Source: Campylorhamphus procurvoides (taxonomy: Eukaryota > Chordata > Aves > Passeriformes > Dendrocolaptidae). Taken from it: a DNA stretch of 64,000 bases. The stretch is taken from assembly GCA_013396655.1 (NCBI GenBank), contig WBMV01006429.1:1584492-1648491 (forward strand), given 5' to 3'. Under the pieces are notes generated by a model. The model had not been told where the DNA came from. It worked only from the letters and a program-made list of their open reading frames with translations, and ran no database searches. The first letter of the stretch is position 1. The number at the start of each line of letters is the position of its first letter. Both the position numbers and the translations under genes were made by a program. Positions 35,601-46,500 of this stretch are shown here, piece after piece.

Positions 35601-38600
35601 ATTGCTAAAAACTCCTGTTTATGATCTTACTGATGAAAAGTTGTAACATCTTAGATTTTCAATGTTCTAAAGGCTTCAGATATGCACTGCATTAAGTCCT
35701 GTAGTACATTTTGTTGTCTCTGAGTTCCTGGTCTTGTCACTCATCAGATTAAATTGACTTGTTTTCTAATTGTCCTGCACTGGCCCTTCCCTAGGAGAAG
35801 CAGCGGCAGCAGCAGGAGCAGCAGCTGCAGCGACACCTGACTCGGCCTCCTCCCCAGTACCAGGATCAGCCACAGAACCCCTACCAGCAGCAGGTTGGAC
35901 AGTTCACAGGTCAGTAAACAGGGCAATTGAAATAATGGCAGAAAAAATATCAGGAGTAAAAAACAAGGTGTCTTCAAGTTACCTGGATTGGATAGCTTTT
36001 AATTAATTTATTACAGTACCTTCCCACGTCACTGTGCCTTCAAACCTCCTGACCTGTACTGTGATTCAGTTGCAAATTAACAGCTTCTCCTGCCCCAGAT
36101 ATCTGGGGCATCTTGTGCTTCTGCTTCTTAAGTGTTGTTTTGGAAATGAGTAAAATTCTTAAGTACCTTCTTAAGGCCATTTTATACTACTATTTCCCTT
36201 CACAGGCTGTAAATTCTCCTTAACTTCCGTATATTGGTGTTCAGGGTGGGTTTTTGTTGCATCACTACTCCCTGTATCTGTCACAGACCTTCATTAAAAG
36301 AAAATAAGTGGTGTATTATTTCTCTCATCTGCTAGGATGAGTTTAAAATTCTCTAACATTCTTATCCTTGCTATCTTCAATAGGGAATGCAGTTTGAATT
36401 CTCTTCATTACATGTTAGTGTCCTATGGTTTCTTTGGTATGAGCTTGGTATGTCCTCAGTGTATTAACTCTGATAAATAAAAGATGTCAACTGTTAAGCT
36501 GGAGTAGCTTCAAAAATGTGGAGGAACTAGAGAACAATAAAAATTCACCTCCTTACATGAAGAATTCTTACTTGAGGAGCCGTGAAGAAGCCACTTTCTT
36601 TTTTCATAAACCTAGAGTACAAAGAAGTGCTAATTCCCTTCATTTTGTTTCCTTACTCTCTGTTCCTGCAGAAATAAATACTGAGGGGAAAAGATGCAAA
36701 TGGAAACGTGATGCCTTCACCCTGACAGTATTTGTTACTGTGCAGTGTCTAGTAGAGCTACGACTGGGGTTTGTTTCTTAAATGAAAAAACTTGATGCCA
36801 GTAGGAAAGGATTATGTGGTAACAGGGATCAGTGGCATCCTTCAAATATTGCACTGAGACATGTTTTTCTCCTGCCACTTTTCTGCAGAAACACAGGTGT
36901 ACAGCTGTTAGAAATAGAGTGGGTGTTGCTATAATGAACATCAGTAGTATTAAAATAATTTTTTCCTTATAACTCTGTTTTTTGCATCTTAAATCCAAAT
37001 ATCTGACTAGCTTTTCACTGTAAGTTTCTTACAGTAAGACTCTTTTCCCACTCAGCCGTTCCCCCAACGTTTTTTTTTTATGGTTTGCTTTGCTGATAAT
37101 GATTTCGATATAATTTGAATTATATTTGAATTTTTTTTGACAGTTTAGTTTTTATTCAAATATGACATTAATAATAATGGAAAGCTTATACTCCTCAGCT
37201 ATCTTAAAATGTGAAAAAATTCTGCAGTTTACTTTTTAGTTTGAAAGTAAAGTGCTAGTGTAGGTAGGTTTCCCTTGGCTGACCGTAAGGAGTGGGAGGG
37301 GTGTTATATGCATTACACTTCACACTGCTGGTCTGCTTTTTTTGCTTCATGTAGGGGGCTGCTTCTTCTACAGGAAGAAACTTTTAAACTCAGCATTTAC
37401 AAGAATGAGGGACTTTTTTTGGTGTGCTGAGAATACGTTTTTGCAAATCACCTTGCTTGGTTGTCAGCATTGTGTATTAACATGGCAAATATTTCACTGT
37501 GGAAATCCAAAAGATACCTGGCCAAAAGTTTCTGAAAGCTGTATTATATAAATAGTAGAAATGCCTGGAACTGGGAAAATGCAGGACTGACAACCTTCCA
37601 GTTGTATGATAAGAGATGCACAGTATATGCATGGAATGACAGACTGTGTGTGCAGTAAGTGGTATTTTTAACAGCTTAGCAAATTGTGCATGCACTTCAA
37701 AGTATGTGTGTTTACCTTTGTTCACAAAGAAATAGCAGAGTCCTGCCTTTAAAGTCTTAATTTTTTTTTAAATTGATGATGCTGAGCCCTTAGAAGTGGT
37801 ATTCAGATTTTTTTGGGACATTGGCATATCTGTGTTTGAGATCAAGGTGGAGGTGCTAACTGGAACAACTGTTGACACTCTTTAATTACACTCCTGCTGT
37901 CTGTGTGCTGGTTGTGGAGGTTGGTTTATACAAATGCAGCTGCACCTCCATTCTGGGTTATTGTGCCTACAAGCCTGGCGTGGCTCTGGTTGGATCGAGG
38001 TATTTAATGTACAAAATACTTCTTTGTATTTCAGGGTCATCTTCAGCCATGCCTGGGGTCAGTAATTTGGGACAGTCCAGCTCCAGTAGCCCACGGATGT
38101 TCCCTCAGACCCAGAACATGATTCAGATGGGAGCTGGCCACACTCCTGTTCCTCCACTCCAGTCAGGCTCCAGCCAGCAGGATCGGGGGGTGACTCAGTA
38201 TCCCAATATGCAAAACATTCAGCGTGGGGGATTGTACAACCTGGCGCCTGGAATGACACAGATGGTTCCCCAGCACACAGCTCCAAGTGCCAATGGACAG
38301 ACTCCGATGCAGAGACAGGGCAGCTTGGGCCAGGGCACTGCTGTCCCTGCTGGCTATGGGCAGAACACCTTAGCAAACTCAACTATTTCTCAGCAGCACA
38401 ATAAAGGTGCTCTGAATCCAACCTTGTCTAAGCCACAGATGGCAAGAGTACCAGCTGCTATGGGGGCTCAGAATCCATCCTGGCAACACCAAGGTATCCC
38501 TAATATGAACAACCAGACACAAGCAAACAGTGGCTTAGGACCATTTACAGCCAACTCCTCTTTCCACATGCAGCAGACTCATCTAAAGATGTCCAACCAG

Positions 38601-39026
38601 CAGTTTGCCCAAGGAATGCCTCAGGTAAGCCTAAGCACCAGCAGACCCATGACCTCGATGAACGCTGCCGTCTCTGGGCAGATGTTGTCATCCTCTTTAG
38701 CTGCACAGCCCCGGACAAACCCACCTGCACAGCAGCAGGTACCCTCTCAGCAAGTGCTGTCTGCCATGAACCAGACTGTTCCAGACCTGAATGCTTTCAA
38801 CCAGAACCCAAATCAGCAAATGCCCAACAGAGGAAACCTGCACTGTAGTCAAGGGTACCCTGTGAGGACGACCAGCCAGGAGCTGCCTTTCGCCTACAGT
38901 GGCCAGTCAGGCAATAATGGACTTCAGAACTTAACTGGTGACACAGATCTGATAGACTCTTTGCTGAAAAACAGGACTTCAGAGGAGTGGATGAACGATT
39001 TGGATGAGTTGTTAGGAACTCATTAA
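20529..39026 (+). CDS. MAML1: Mastermind-like 1, Notch co-activator; N-terminus lost in gap
   Basis: MAML1 is the nuclear scaffold that binds the NICD-CSL complex and recruits p300/CBP. Visible coding exons are 20529-20638 (partial), 29340-30749, 32711-32980, 35795-35909 and 38035-39026, five as in human. Exons 2-5 give 928 aa plus stop; with exon 1 the protein would be ~1,030-1,050 aa (human 1,016). Diagnostic segments are TVKRKLDSAASPQNGDQQNG, DLNLNEQEWKELIEELNRSV (acidic p300-binding region), two SUMO consensus motifs (LKQEP and IKTEF), a Gln-rich region in exons 3-4, and the C-terminal acidic helix TDLIDSLLKNRTSEEWMNDL. All introns are GT-AG and phases close. The basic Notch/CSL-binding helix cannot be seen because of the gap. 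Confidence 0.96.
27741..27810. repeat. Direct repeat pair spaced 43 bp
   Basis: TGCTACCTATGCAAGCATTA at 27741 recurs as TGTTACCTATGCAAGCATTA at 27784. In both copies AAACA(A/G)AT follows. It lies in MAML1 intron 1 and looks like a small local duplication. Confidence 0.85.
28838..28903. repeat. 26/27-bp tandem duplication followed by an inverted repeat arm
   Basis: AAATATTTAAATG(T/A)GAGACTG... occurs at 28838-28863 and 28864-28890. CAGTCTCAC (28895-28903) is the exact reverse complement of GTGAGACTG (28850-28858). Its inner 7 bp also pair with GAGACTG at 28878-28884. Confidence 0.85.
29340..30749 (+). CDS. MAML1: MAML1 exon 2 (470 codons): acidic p300-binding region
   Basis: The acceptor is CTTTCAGCAG, giving QLHETVKRK or LHETVKRK. 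The exon encodes GDQQNGYGD, SLNKELKQEPVDDLPCM, the conserved LNLNEQEWKELIEELNRSVP block, DINIKTEFSPAPFEQEQLGS, SSAHQLQQIAAKQKRDQML and LDYGNTKPLSHYKAECEQG. It ends CACAGTCAG|GTGAAT in phase 0. It is long and uninterrupted, as in vertebrate MAML1. Confidence 0.97.
30750..32710 (+). other. MAML1: MAML1 intron 2 (2.0 kb)
   Basis: AT-rich intronic sequence with donor CAG|GTGAAT and acceptor TGTTCCTCAG. I saw no recognisable repeat or gene. Confidence 0.6.
32711..32980 (+). CDS. MAML1: MAML1 exon 3 (90 codons): Pro- and Gln-rich
   Basis: The exon starts DQNPSPNVPRVPVSVPGPG and continues YLSNQQQAAVMKQHQMLMDQ into a Gln/Met/Leu-rich repeat built from M(E/D)QQKQ-like units. It ends HLLAEQ|GTGAGA, phase 0. 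The repeat is longer than the matching human segment as I recall it (LLMEQQKQQFLMEQ insertion). Confidence 0.95.
32981..35794 (+). other. MAML1: MAML1 intron 3 (2.8 kb), contains a CR1 fragment
   Basis: Apart from the CR1 copy that starts 75 bp after the donor, the intron is AT-rich with no recognisable element. Confidence 0.65.
33055..33402 (-). mobile_element. CR1-type LINE fragment (3' end, reverse orientation)
   Basis: The sequence reads AGAATCAGAGAATGGTTTGG, then GTTGGAAGGGACCTTAAAGA, CCCCATCCAACCTGGCCTTG, a block matching TTCTTCCTGATATCTAAACT, CCCCTTGTCCTATCACTACC and AGTCCCTCTCTAGCTCTCTT. This is the familiar complement-strand signature of avian CR1 3' ends, which terminate in ATTCTATGATT-like repeats. 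The element is therefore on the - strand and 5'-truncated, with no reverse transcriptase frame. It lies in MAML1 intron 3. The right boundary is approximate. Confidence 0.92.
35795..35909 (+). CDS. MAML1: MAML1 exon 4 (38 codons): Gln-rich
   Basis: The exon encodes EKQRQQQEQQLQRHLTRPPP and then QYQDQPQNPYQQQVGQFTG. RHLTRPPPQYQD and QQVGQFTG are conserved with human MAML1. The donor ACAG|GTCAGT is in phase 1. Confidence 0.95.
35910..38034 (+). other. MAML1: MAML1 intron 4 (2.1 kb)
   Basis: AT-rich intronic sequence with T-rich runs near 37,070 and 37,760. I recognise no gene, transposon or structured RNA. Confidence 0.6.
38035..39026 (+). CDS. MAML1: MAML1 exon 5: C-terminal transactivation region and stop
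   Basis: The acceptor is TGTATTTCAG at 38034. The exon encodes GSSSAMPGVSNLGQSSSSSP and many Gln/Asn/Ser-rich stretches, then SQQHNKGALNPTLSKPQMAR, QELPFAYSGQ, and the conserved end DSLLKNRTSEEWMNDLDELL plus GTH. The TAA stop is at 39024-39026. Confidence 0.97.
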
Positions 39027-42000
39027 AAAGGGGCCGGGGGTGGGGGTTCTACTTTTTTTTTAATTATTTCATGAGATATAAACAACACTTGGACCAAAAA
39101 AAAAAAAAACCAACAAAACCTGTGGCATTGAGGAGACTTGCAGGCATTAGAGGTAAAATGGTTGGGAAAAAGACTGGAGCTGCTTCTCAATGAGTGTTGA
39201 CACACAGTCATGGCACCCCAAGCAGGTCTGCGGGAGGAGTGTGCCTTCCCTGGGGTCTCTGAGGAGTCGCACACTTGAACAGGTCAAAAAATACTGTGTC
39301 CTAGCCAGCCTTCCAGAAATCTCACTTGCAGTGTTCTAAGACTAAATTTTTTTAATTATTTAAAAGTAAAACAAAAGATCCACGGAAATAGTGCAGAACG
39401 AAAGCAAATAGTTGCACAAATTGTGTTTAGGGCTTAGTCTGCAGCTATTACTTGCAATAATTATTTGTTCATAGCTTGACATGTTGTTATAGTACTGTCC
39501 ATCCAACTATTGACTTTTTATTTGAGAAGAGGCTGTTATGCACCTGAGTATGCTTGCAAAATGTTTTGACTTGTTTCTTTTCCCATGGTTGAAGCGTGTG
39601 TCTGTATTCTCAGTAAGCAAGTGATATTTCACAGTAAATGTTTCTAGATGCTGGTAATAGACTGAGGAAGTATTAAAACCTGGCCAGTTAGTCTAGATAG
39701 TCATCTTCCTTCATAGGTTGTAGTCTTTTAAGCTGCAGTTTGCACTCTGTTGTAGAGAGGCACAGTTCTTGGCTTGTACCTTGCTGTGTTTAAAGGGGGA
39801 ATTTCTCATGGGAGAACTTTTGAACTATAGTAGGTTTAACATGAACTGTAAAGCCATTTACTTTGCACCTGTTTCTTCATAACTTATTTCCAAAGGTAGT
39901 TGTATTTAAATGAAGGCTTTGCTTCATGACAGCTCATCTAGTTTTCTTTGTTGTAAAAGGTAAAACTAACCTTTGACATTAGTTCATTCCCCGAAGTTAG
40001 CAATGATGTAATGAGCACAAGACTTTGTCACTTCAGGATAAAAATGAGGAAAAAAGAATTTGGCTGGGAGGTGGAAAGTCCTTATGAGCAATAATAGCAC
40101 AGGCAGCCTGGGAGAACACTTGTATCAGGGTTGCTCCAGTATGGAAGTCTCCCCCTTTAAATACTTTGGTTTTTTTAATAATGGGTTACGAGTTTGATAA
40201 TCTTTCTATAGACTGGTGGATTTACTTCTTTAATATTCCTTGAAGCAGATGCTGGTTCTTCAGCTGAGCCCAAGGAGACCTCTTATCCATATGTTGGGGT
40301 TGGTCCCAGAAAGGACAAAAACCACAATGGGAACAGTTGATGTTCCAAAGTCCTTATTTTCTACCAAAAAAATCCCTTATCCACCAACAAACCATCTTGC
40401 CTTAACCTTTATTTTAAAATGAAAATAAAGTTGAAAGCTTTTGTTTTAAATGCACAAATACCTCTTCCCTTTCTAAATCTACTTTCTTGGAAAGTTCCTT
40501 TAAACTTTCTAACCAAACCCAGCGTTGTGATTTAAAAGCAATTTCCTTCAACACAGACTGGCTTCTTCAGGAGTTTTCTGCATTGCAGAATTGTGTGAGA
40601 GAGGGTTTTTTCCAGAGGGTGTGAAGGGAAGTGAAAGATATCATTGGTTTCAAAGAAGGAAAATATTTTACTGTATCTGCAGCTCCTTTATGAGACAATT
40701 TGCACTTTTAAAAACTGCTTCTTTTAACACTAATACTTTAACCCTTTCTGAATATGCATGGAACATGGTTTGTGCAGCACACTTACCTAGTGTGGATGAA
40801 TTCTGCTCTGTTGATCAGATTTGCTGTTGTATCTTGTTGAACTGTTGGTGAAAGATGTGCATTGATCAGTGGATCCCACCGTTGAAAAGTGGATAAAACT
40901 TCCCCAAGGCAGGCTTAATCCCTCCTAGAGCTTTTGAAAAGATAACAAGGATTCTCTTTGGATGGGAAGACAGAGGTGTTGGTGACACTTCTGGTATTTT
41001 CTAGAATAAGTAGTTGAGATGATGCAAATAACTGATGCTAACTTTTCTTATACTGGCAATCTAAGAAAAGAGCTAATGAGCTTGGTTTACTTTTAAGTTA
41101 AACCAAAAACTGGTCCAAGGTAAGTGTCATTAGAAGATTATAGCTATAAACTAGCAATGGCAGGGGAAGGAGTGTTTGCTGTATTTTTATTTTTAAGGGT
41201 TAACTTTGCACCAGTGTGCCTTCCCTTCCTGTCAGGGGTGCTTGGGACCTCAATTTCAAGTGACATCCTTCAGTGTCACAAGTTTTCTCTCCCCCTTACA
41301 AACACTTGACAGAAATAACAGGGTAGTAGGATTCAGCTTTTCTTTCTTCCCTGTTTAGGTTGTGGTGAAATCTACTCTGTTTCCCAGTAGATTTTGCACA
41401 CAGGCTTTGTTCTGAGTAAGTCAAAATACAATCCATCCAGTTGTGATTTCTTAATTGGAGGAGAAGAACATCTGCTCTTTGCATTATTACAACCAAAAAG
41501 GCAATCCAGCTAAATGTCCAGGAAAATGCAGATGTGCTCTTTCCTCCACTGTTTCTGGAAGCTAAGGTGGATATTGCCCTGCTTGACCAGAGGGTTTGTT
41601 CAGGAAGGTGTCTGGATTTGATGACAGGGCCTTTTCATGGTACTGTTGGAGTAAAATTAAGTATGATTCTAGGAAAACTGGCTTGTAATGCCCATTGGTC
41701 TCCATGTGTGAACAGGATCCAAACAGCCCTTGCTTCTGGCTGTGGTCCCTGTCCACATAACGCAGTCGGACCCTTGGGAATACGTCACTGTAGGGAGGTT
41801 GGAACAGTTCAATGGACATGAAACTGGGGTTTGGCTGCCCACAGGTGCATGGGAAGGGCTGGGCTCTGCCCTCGTGCCCTGGCACAGGTCAGTCAATGCA
41901 CTCGGGCTTTCCATTTGCTGCAGCTTCAGAGCAATAAAACGTGTCTCCCCTGAACTGAACCCAGCCAGCCGCCCATGGCTTTATTTATAAACTGCGGTTT

Positions 42001-42113
42001 TGGTTGGGCAGGCAAGGTGAGAGTGTCACTGTGCAACATCCACTGCCTTCCAAAAACCACCATTCGATTGAAAAGGGTGCTCAAAATTTTGTTATACACA
42101 TTTCCTTTGTGTA

Positions 42114-42119
42114 AATAAA
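42114..42119 (+). terminator. MAML1: Candidate alternative MAML1 poly(A) signal AATAAA
   Basis: AATAAA overlaps a TGTAAATA motif and is followed by ATTAAA at ~42,135. It is a plausible slightly shorter 3' end. Confidence 0.45.
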
Positions 42120-42399
42120 TGTTTACAATTTTATATTAAAGATTTGAATAAGAGTTAGATCTTCTGACTGTATATTTTTTACTTTTTATAGATTTTAAAA
42201 CTATAATTCTTTATATATGTGTTTGGGGGGTATTATGGTAAGTTTTATGCTTGTAAATGGAGAACAGTTGAATTTGATGCTAACCTTTATGAATTTTGGC
42301 ATTGAAATGTATAAAGAGTCCATTAATCCCCTTATTCTTTTACTACAGTTACTGGTGCACACCAAAAAGAAATCCTTCACTTCTGTTTTATCATTATAA

Positions 42400-42405
42400 A
42401 ATAAA
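42400..42405 (+). terminator. MAML1: Candidate distal MAML1 poly(A) signal AATAAA
   Basis: AATAAA in ATAAAATAAATATTTTG has a GT-rich downstream element starting ~30 bases later. It is the last + strand signal before LTC4S. Confidence 0.55.
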
Positions 42406-42430
42406 TATTTTGCTAGTGTATTAAACATAC

Positions 42431-43492
42431 ATGGTGTGACTTTATACGTTTGTGTGAGCTGAGCAGAGTTCAGCATTGTCATTCCTAAATGAGATGGTGC
42501 CTTCCCTTCATCCCAACACACAGTTTTGCTCAGCCTGTTCCTAAGGCTCAAATTCTGCTGCTGTGTCTTACCAATTCCTACGGTTCCAGAAAGTCCATTT
42601 AAACAGGCCAGAACTGGATAAAGGGGCCTTAGAAAACTTCACTTTGAAAATAAGGCTTTATGCTACACCCACTGTTTCCGGGCCATTTTTTCTATTTGGA
42701 ATGTGGTTGTAGACCTTAGGCTGGGAAATTGGGCTGCAGAGGTGGCTGTTCCTGCTGAAAAAGATGTCAATAACTTCGGAGACCTCACACATGCAAAATT
42801 GTAGAGTATTTTGCAAGGTGGTCAGGAAAAGGTTGGTACTGCAGAATCTTAAAATCATCAGAAAACTACAAAAGGTGAGTGAGTGCTGGAAAAGAACTTT
42901 ACTCTCATTTGGTAACCTTGGAGCAGTAATTAGTAGGATTGAATATCTGCTCTTTCAAGAGGTACAGAACCCAGTAACAGAATTAACTTATTCCAGCTGG
43001 AGCGTAGCAAATCTGTAACGTGGTCAACTCTACTGCTTGGAGTAAGAGAAGGTCAAGTCATTAATTCACAAATGCTTGCTAATAATTTTTATAACCTCTC
43101 ACATAACTGAGATGCTTCAGAGCTCATTAAAACCACAACAAAAGGGCTGGAAAGAATTCCATCATCTTTCCATTGCTGGCAACATATAATTCCATCACGG
43201 TGTAAAATCTGTAAATATAATTACAAGAATTTTGCAGTTTGCCCATGCAGAGTTTTATGCTGTTCCATCACTCAGCGAAAGGCTGGAAGAGACATTTTCT
43301 GGAGTCTGCCTGCTTTGGAAAACCCTGTGGTGTGGAGAGAGTTAAGGTGAGTTAAGGTGTGGTGGAGGAAACACCTGTGCTCAGGGGAAGAACGTGGTGC
43401 TGTTGAAATGTGTGGTGTTGGGAGGGTGGGAGGGAGGTTTGGGGTGCAGCTGCTCCCATCACACCTGGCCGAGCTTCACCCCAGACAGCACC
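42431..43492 (+). other. MAML1-LTC4S intergenic region and LTC4S 5' flank
   Basis: About 1.06 kb. The last ~170 bases are G-rich (GGGAGGGTGGGAGGGAGG-like at ~43,421) and must contain the LTC4S 5' UTR and promoter. I found no TATA box at a convincing distance. Nothing else is recognisable. Confidence 0.5.
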
Positions 43493-43550
43493 ATGAGGGA
43501 TCAGATAGACCTGCTGGCCACAGTCACGGTTTTGGGAGTCCTGGAGCAAG
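43493..43550 (+). CDS. LTC4S: LTC4S exon 1 (aa 1-20)
   Basis: ATG is in CACCATGAGG. The exon encodes [19 protein letters not shown], the first membrane helix, and ends CAAG|GTAAAT in phase 1. Confidence 0.95.
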
Positions 43551-46500
43551 GTAAATGTACAATGCTGGGTAGTGTGGAGCTAATTATGTTAAACTTTGTG
43601 GTTCCTCTGTTTTGCTTGGAGTCTCTGTGGAGTGAAAGCTCCTGTTTTCCAGCATGGTAAAATGATACAAATGTTTGGCCATTCGTGGCAAAAATGCCAT
43701 TCCTGAGGGTGGTCGTTATATAATAGGGACTAGAAGGATCTGCAAATCCCAAAACACTTAGACTTAAAGCAATTTCAATAGAATGTACTCAAAATGGTTT
43801 GTGATTGAATTTTAGCAGGCAATATATAACTTGGAGTAGCTGGTTAATAAATGTGCTGATGGAGAGGTCAATGTACAGACAGACATTGTATGGATATAGA
43901 AAAGAGCTTGTGCACACAGGTATTTCTCCTCTGTGACCAGTTCATTATGTGTTCTTACAGCTTAACTGCACAGAGCAGATGACAAGATGAACTGACAGCA
44001 CAGTAATTTGGAAACTAATGCCAGCCCTTCTGGTCAGAAATAGACACAGACATCTTCAAAGAACTCACTGACTTCTCATAGTTTAAATAGAGATGCATTT
44101 AGACCGTTTAGAAAGGGCTGTGTTGTTGCCAAGCTCTGTTTAACTGTGGATCCTCTGGGCAAAGTCTCTCCCCCTTGGGCTTCAGGAGGGTCATGGAAGG
44201 GGACAGAGCCCCCATTATATTAAAATCTTCACAGTTCTATGAGGGAAAGTTGGTTTGAAGCTTTTATTATTACTGAATTAGTTCACTGTAGAGATATCAC
44301 ACCTTTGCGTACAAGTGGATTGAATCTCTGAGGTGTCTGATGTATTTTTAGCCATCAGATGATAAATCTTTTAATATAAGTATTATTTAAAATCCAAATA
44401 TGCCACTTGAAGAACAGAGCTCAAGATTTCTGAATGATCAGTAATTTCTGCTCAGTTTACAGGGAAATACCTGCTGCTACAAATGGAAGATACTTTTGTA
44501 TTATGAATTCTTTTTCTTCCTAAACTAAGTGAGGGTGAGGGGGCATTTATTGTGCAAGGGGAAGACATGAAGAAAACTTGAAACTGAGTCACAGAAATTC
44601 TGCTAAGCCTTTTTTCTTTGGGAAACCCTCAGTGGCAAATCCCCAGATAGCAGTTTTGTCTCAAATATATCTGTTTTATGAAATCTTCAAGTATTTTTTA
44701 AAGGTTGCATCCTTAGGCATTTTACTTTCATGTTATGCCCAGGTGTGAAGCCAAGAGATAAACAGGAAGCATTGCCACCCTCCTGTCTGTGTTAGATTGG
44801 ATAAAGTAGCCTGGTTTTATGGTCTCTGCATGGCAAGCCAAGGAGCAATAGCAAAATACTACGTGTTTCTTTGCATCTTTTTGAGGGGACATTGTGTGGG
44901 TGAGTTGCAGGTCTGGGGTTCATTCTGAGCAGGTGAGCACTGACGTGGAATATACCTACAAATACTCCTCCATCACATCCTGCTGCAGGAGATGCAGTTT
45001 AATGGCTGAGCTTAATGCAGCACTGGTTAATTGTTATTTTGAATTTTCCCTGAGCCCCCAGTTTTCACATTCTTTGGGTTAACTTTCCCCTTTTTAATTT
45101 AGTCACGCCCAGTTTAGTGAAGCTCTGAGCTTTGTGCTTCACAGGGAATGCCCCAGCCCTGTGGTGAACACTCTACCAAGGAGCAAAATTATTCTACCCC
45201 ACGTCCCCCCTCCTTCCCTTTATTTTACAGTTTCAGAGGAGAGGAAGCTTCAGCAATGTCACTGCCTGTCAGGCCCCACAGGGCTTGTTTGCCAGCTTCA
45301 CTCAAATGTGGCAGATAACAGCTATGACATGGTTTGACAAGTGTGTGGACATAATCAAATAGAGAATGAGGAATATTTCCGCTGAGAAGCAAAGTTCAGG
45401 GAGAGCTCAGTCCCTGCAAACCACACAGGAATCCACACAGGTGATTAACCTCGAGACAGGAATAACAAAAAAAAGGGATTTGAAAGGTTCTGCAGAGTAG
45501 GTTGAACTCTTGATGCTGTGTGGTGTCCTGTCAGATCTCTGTGTAGGACAATACCCTCACCCATGATCAATGTGCTATAAATGAACCAAAGAGGGGGGGA
45601 ACATACTTGTTTCTCCCCACCTTGCCCTCCCAGCATCTCTTTTTTAGGGCTGGATCACTGTGAAAGACTCTAGAACATGCATAATTGTTCTTAAATGTGT
45701 TCTCAAAGGAATATCTATGTGTAGTTAAATTACTAAAATGTTATGAAGCACAAGTCACATAGCATCGGATTATTTACATTTCTAACTCCCTTCCACATAT
45801 GTTCTAATGCCTTTCTGCAGGCACACATCTTGTCTTTAATCTTGGAACATCTGTCCCTGCCTTCCCTTCTCTATCCTGCTGTTCTGCTTTTATCTTTGCT
45901 ACAATAAGACAGTCCACAAAGCAGGCCTTGCACTCTGGCTCCTTCTCTGTGTGATGCCCTGGAAATGTTGCTGTCTGCTCATCCAAGTGTTTCAGTGACA
46001 CTGTCCATATCTTCGTGTTAGGAAGTTTTCATTCTTTTACAGTGACTTTCCACGTCCTTTACAAATGTACAGAGAACTGACGTGGCAGACACCAAGTGAG
46101 TGCATCAGCCCAGACGTGGCACAGGCTGAGGGCAGGTATTGGCAGCACCTCTGCTCCTTGAACTGCTGGAGCCTTGGGGCTTCCCTGCAGGAATGAAGGG
46201 GAAGAAATAATCTCCCCATTTCCTTTTGTTGCCATGATTATGACCTTCTCCAATTGACTTAATGATATCCCAGTGCTTGGCTGGATGCTGTTCCATGACA
46301 TGGGCCATCCTTGCATAAAAGCTTTGCACCCACTAGGAACAGCAGTGTGTTATACATCGTTCCCATCAGACTGGCTGAGGGTGTATTGATACTCTAAGCA
46401 CAAAGTGCAAGATTATGAAATAATTCTGTGATGGGAGTGGATGAGGTAAGGTTTTATTGTGCATTGCAGGACCTGGTGTGTTTGTGCTGCTGGGGAGCAC

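Larger units (their letters stand above)
39027..42430 (+). other. MAML1: MAML1 3' UTR (end approximate)
   Basis: About 3.4 kb of non-coding sequence follows the TAA. It starts with G-tracts (GGGGCCGGGGGTGGGGG), a T9 run and an A13 run. AATAAA signals lie at 40424, 41933, 42114 and 42400. The last is followed by a GT-rich element (TGGTGTGAC...GTTTGTGTGAG) and is the best distal end. A Pumilio-type TGTAAATA overlaps the signal at 42110-42117. The open frames here (for example 41534-41990) resemble nothing known. Confidence 0.6.

Noticed and set aside
41534..41990. Open frames of 86-107 codons in the MAML1 3' UTR
   Set aside because: No recognisable domain, overlapping on both strands, and inside a UTR with an AATAAA.
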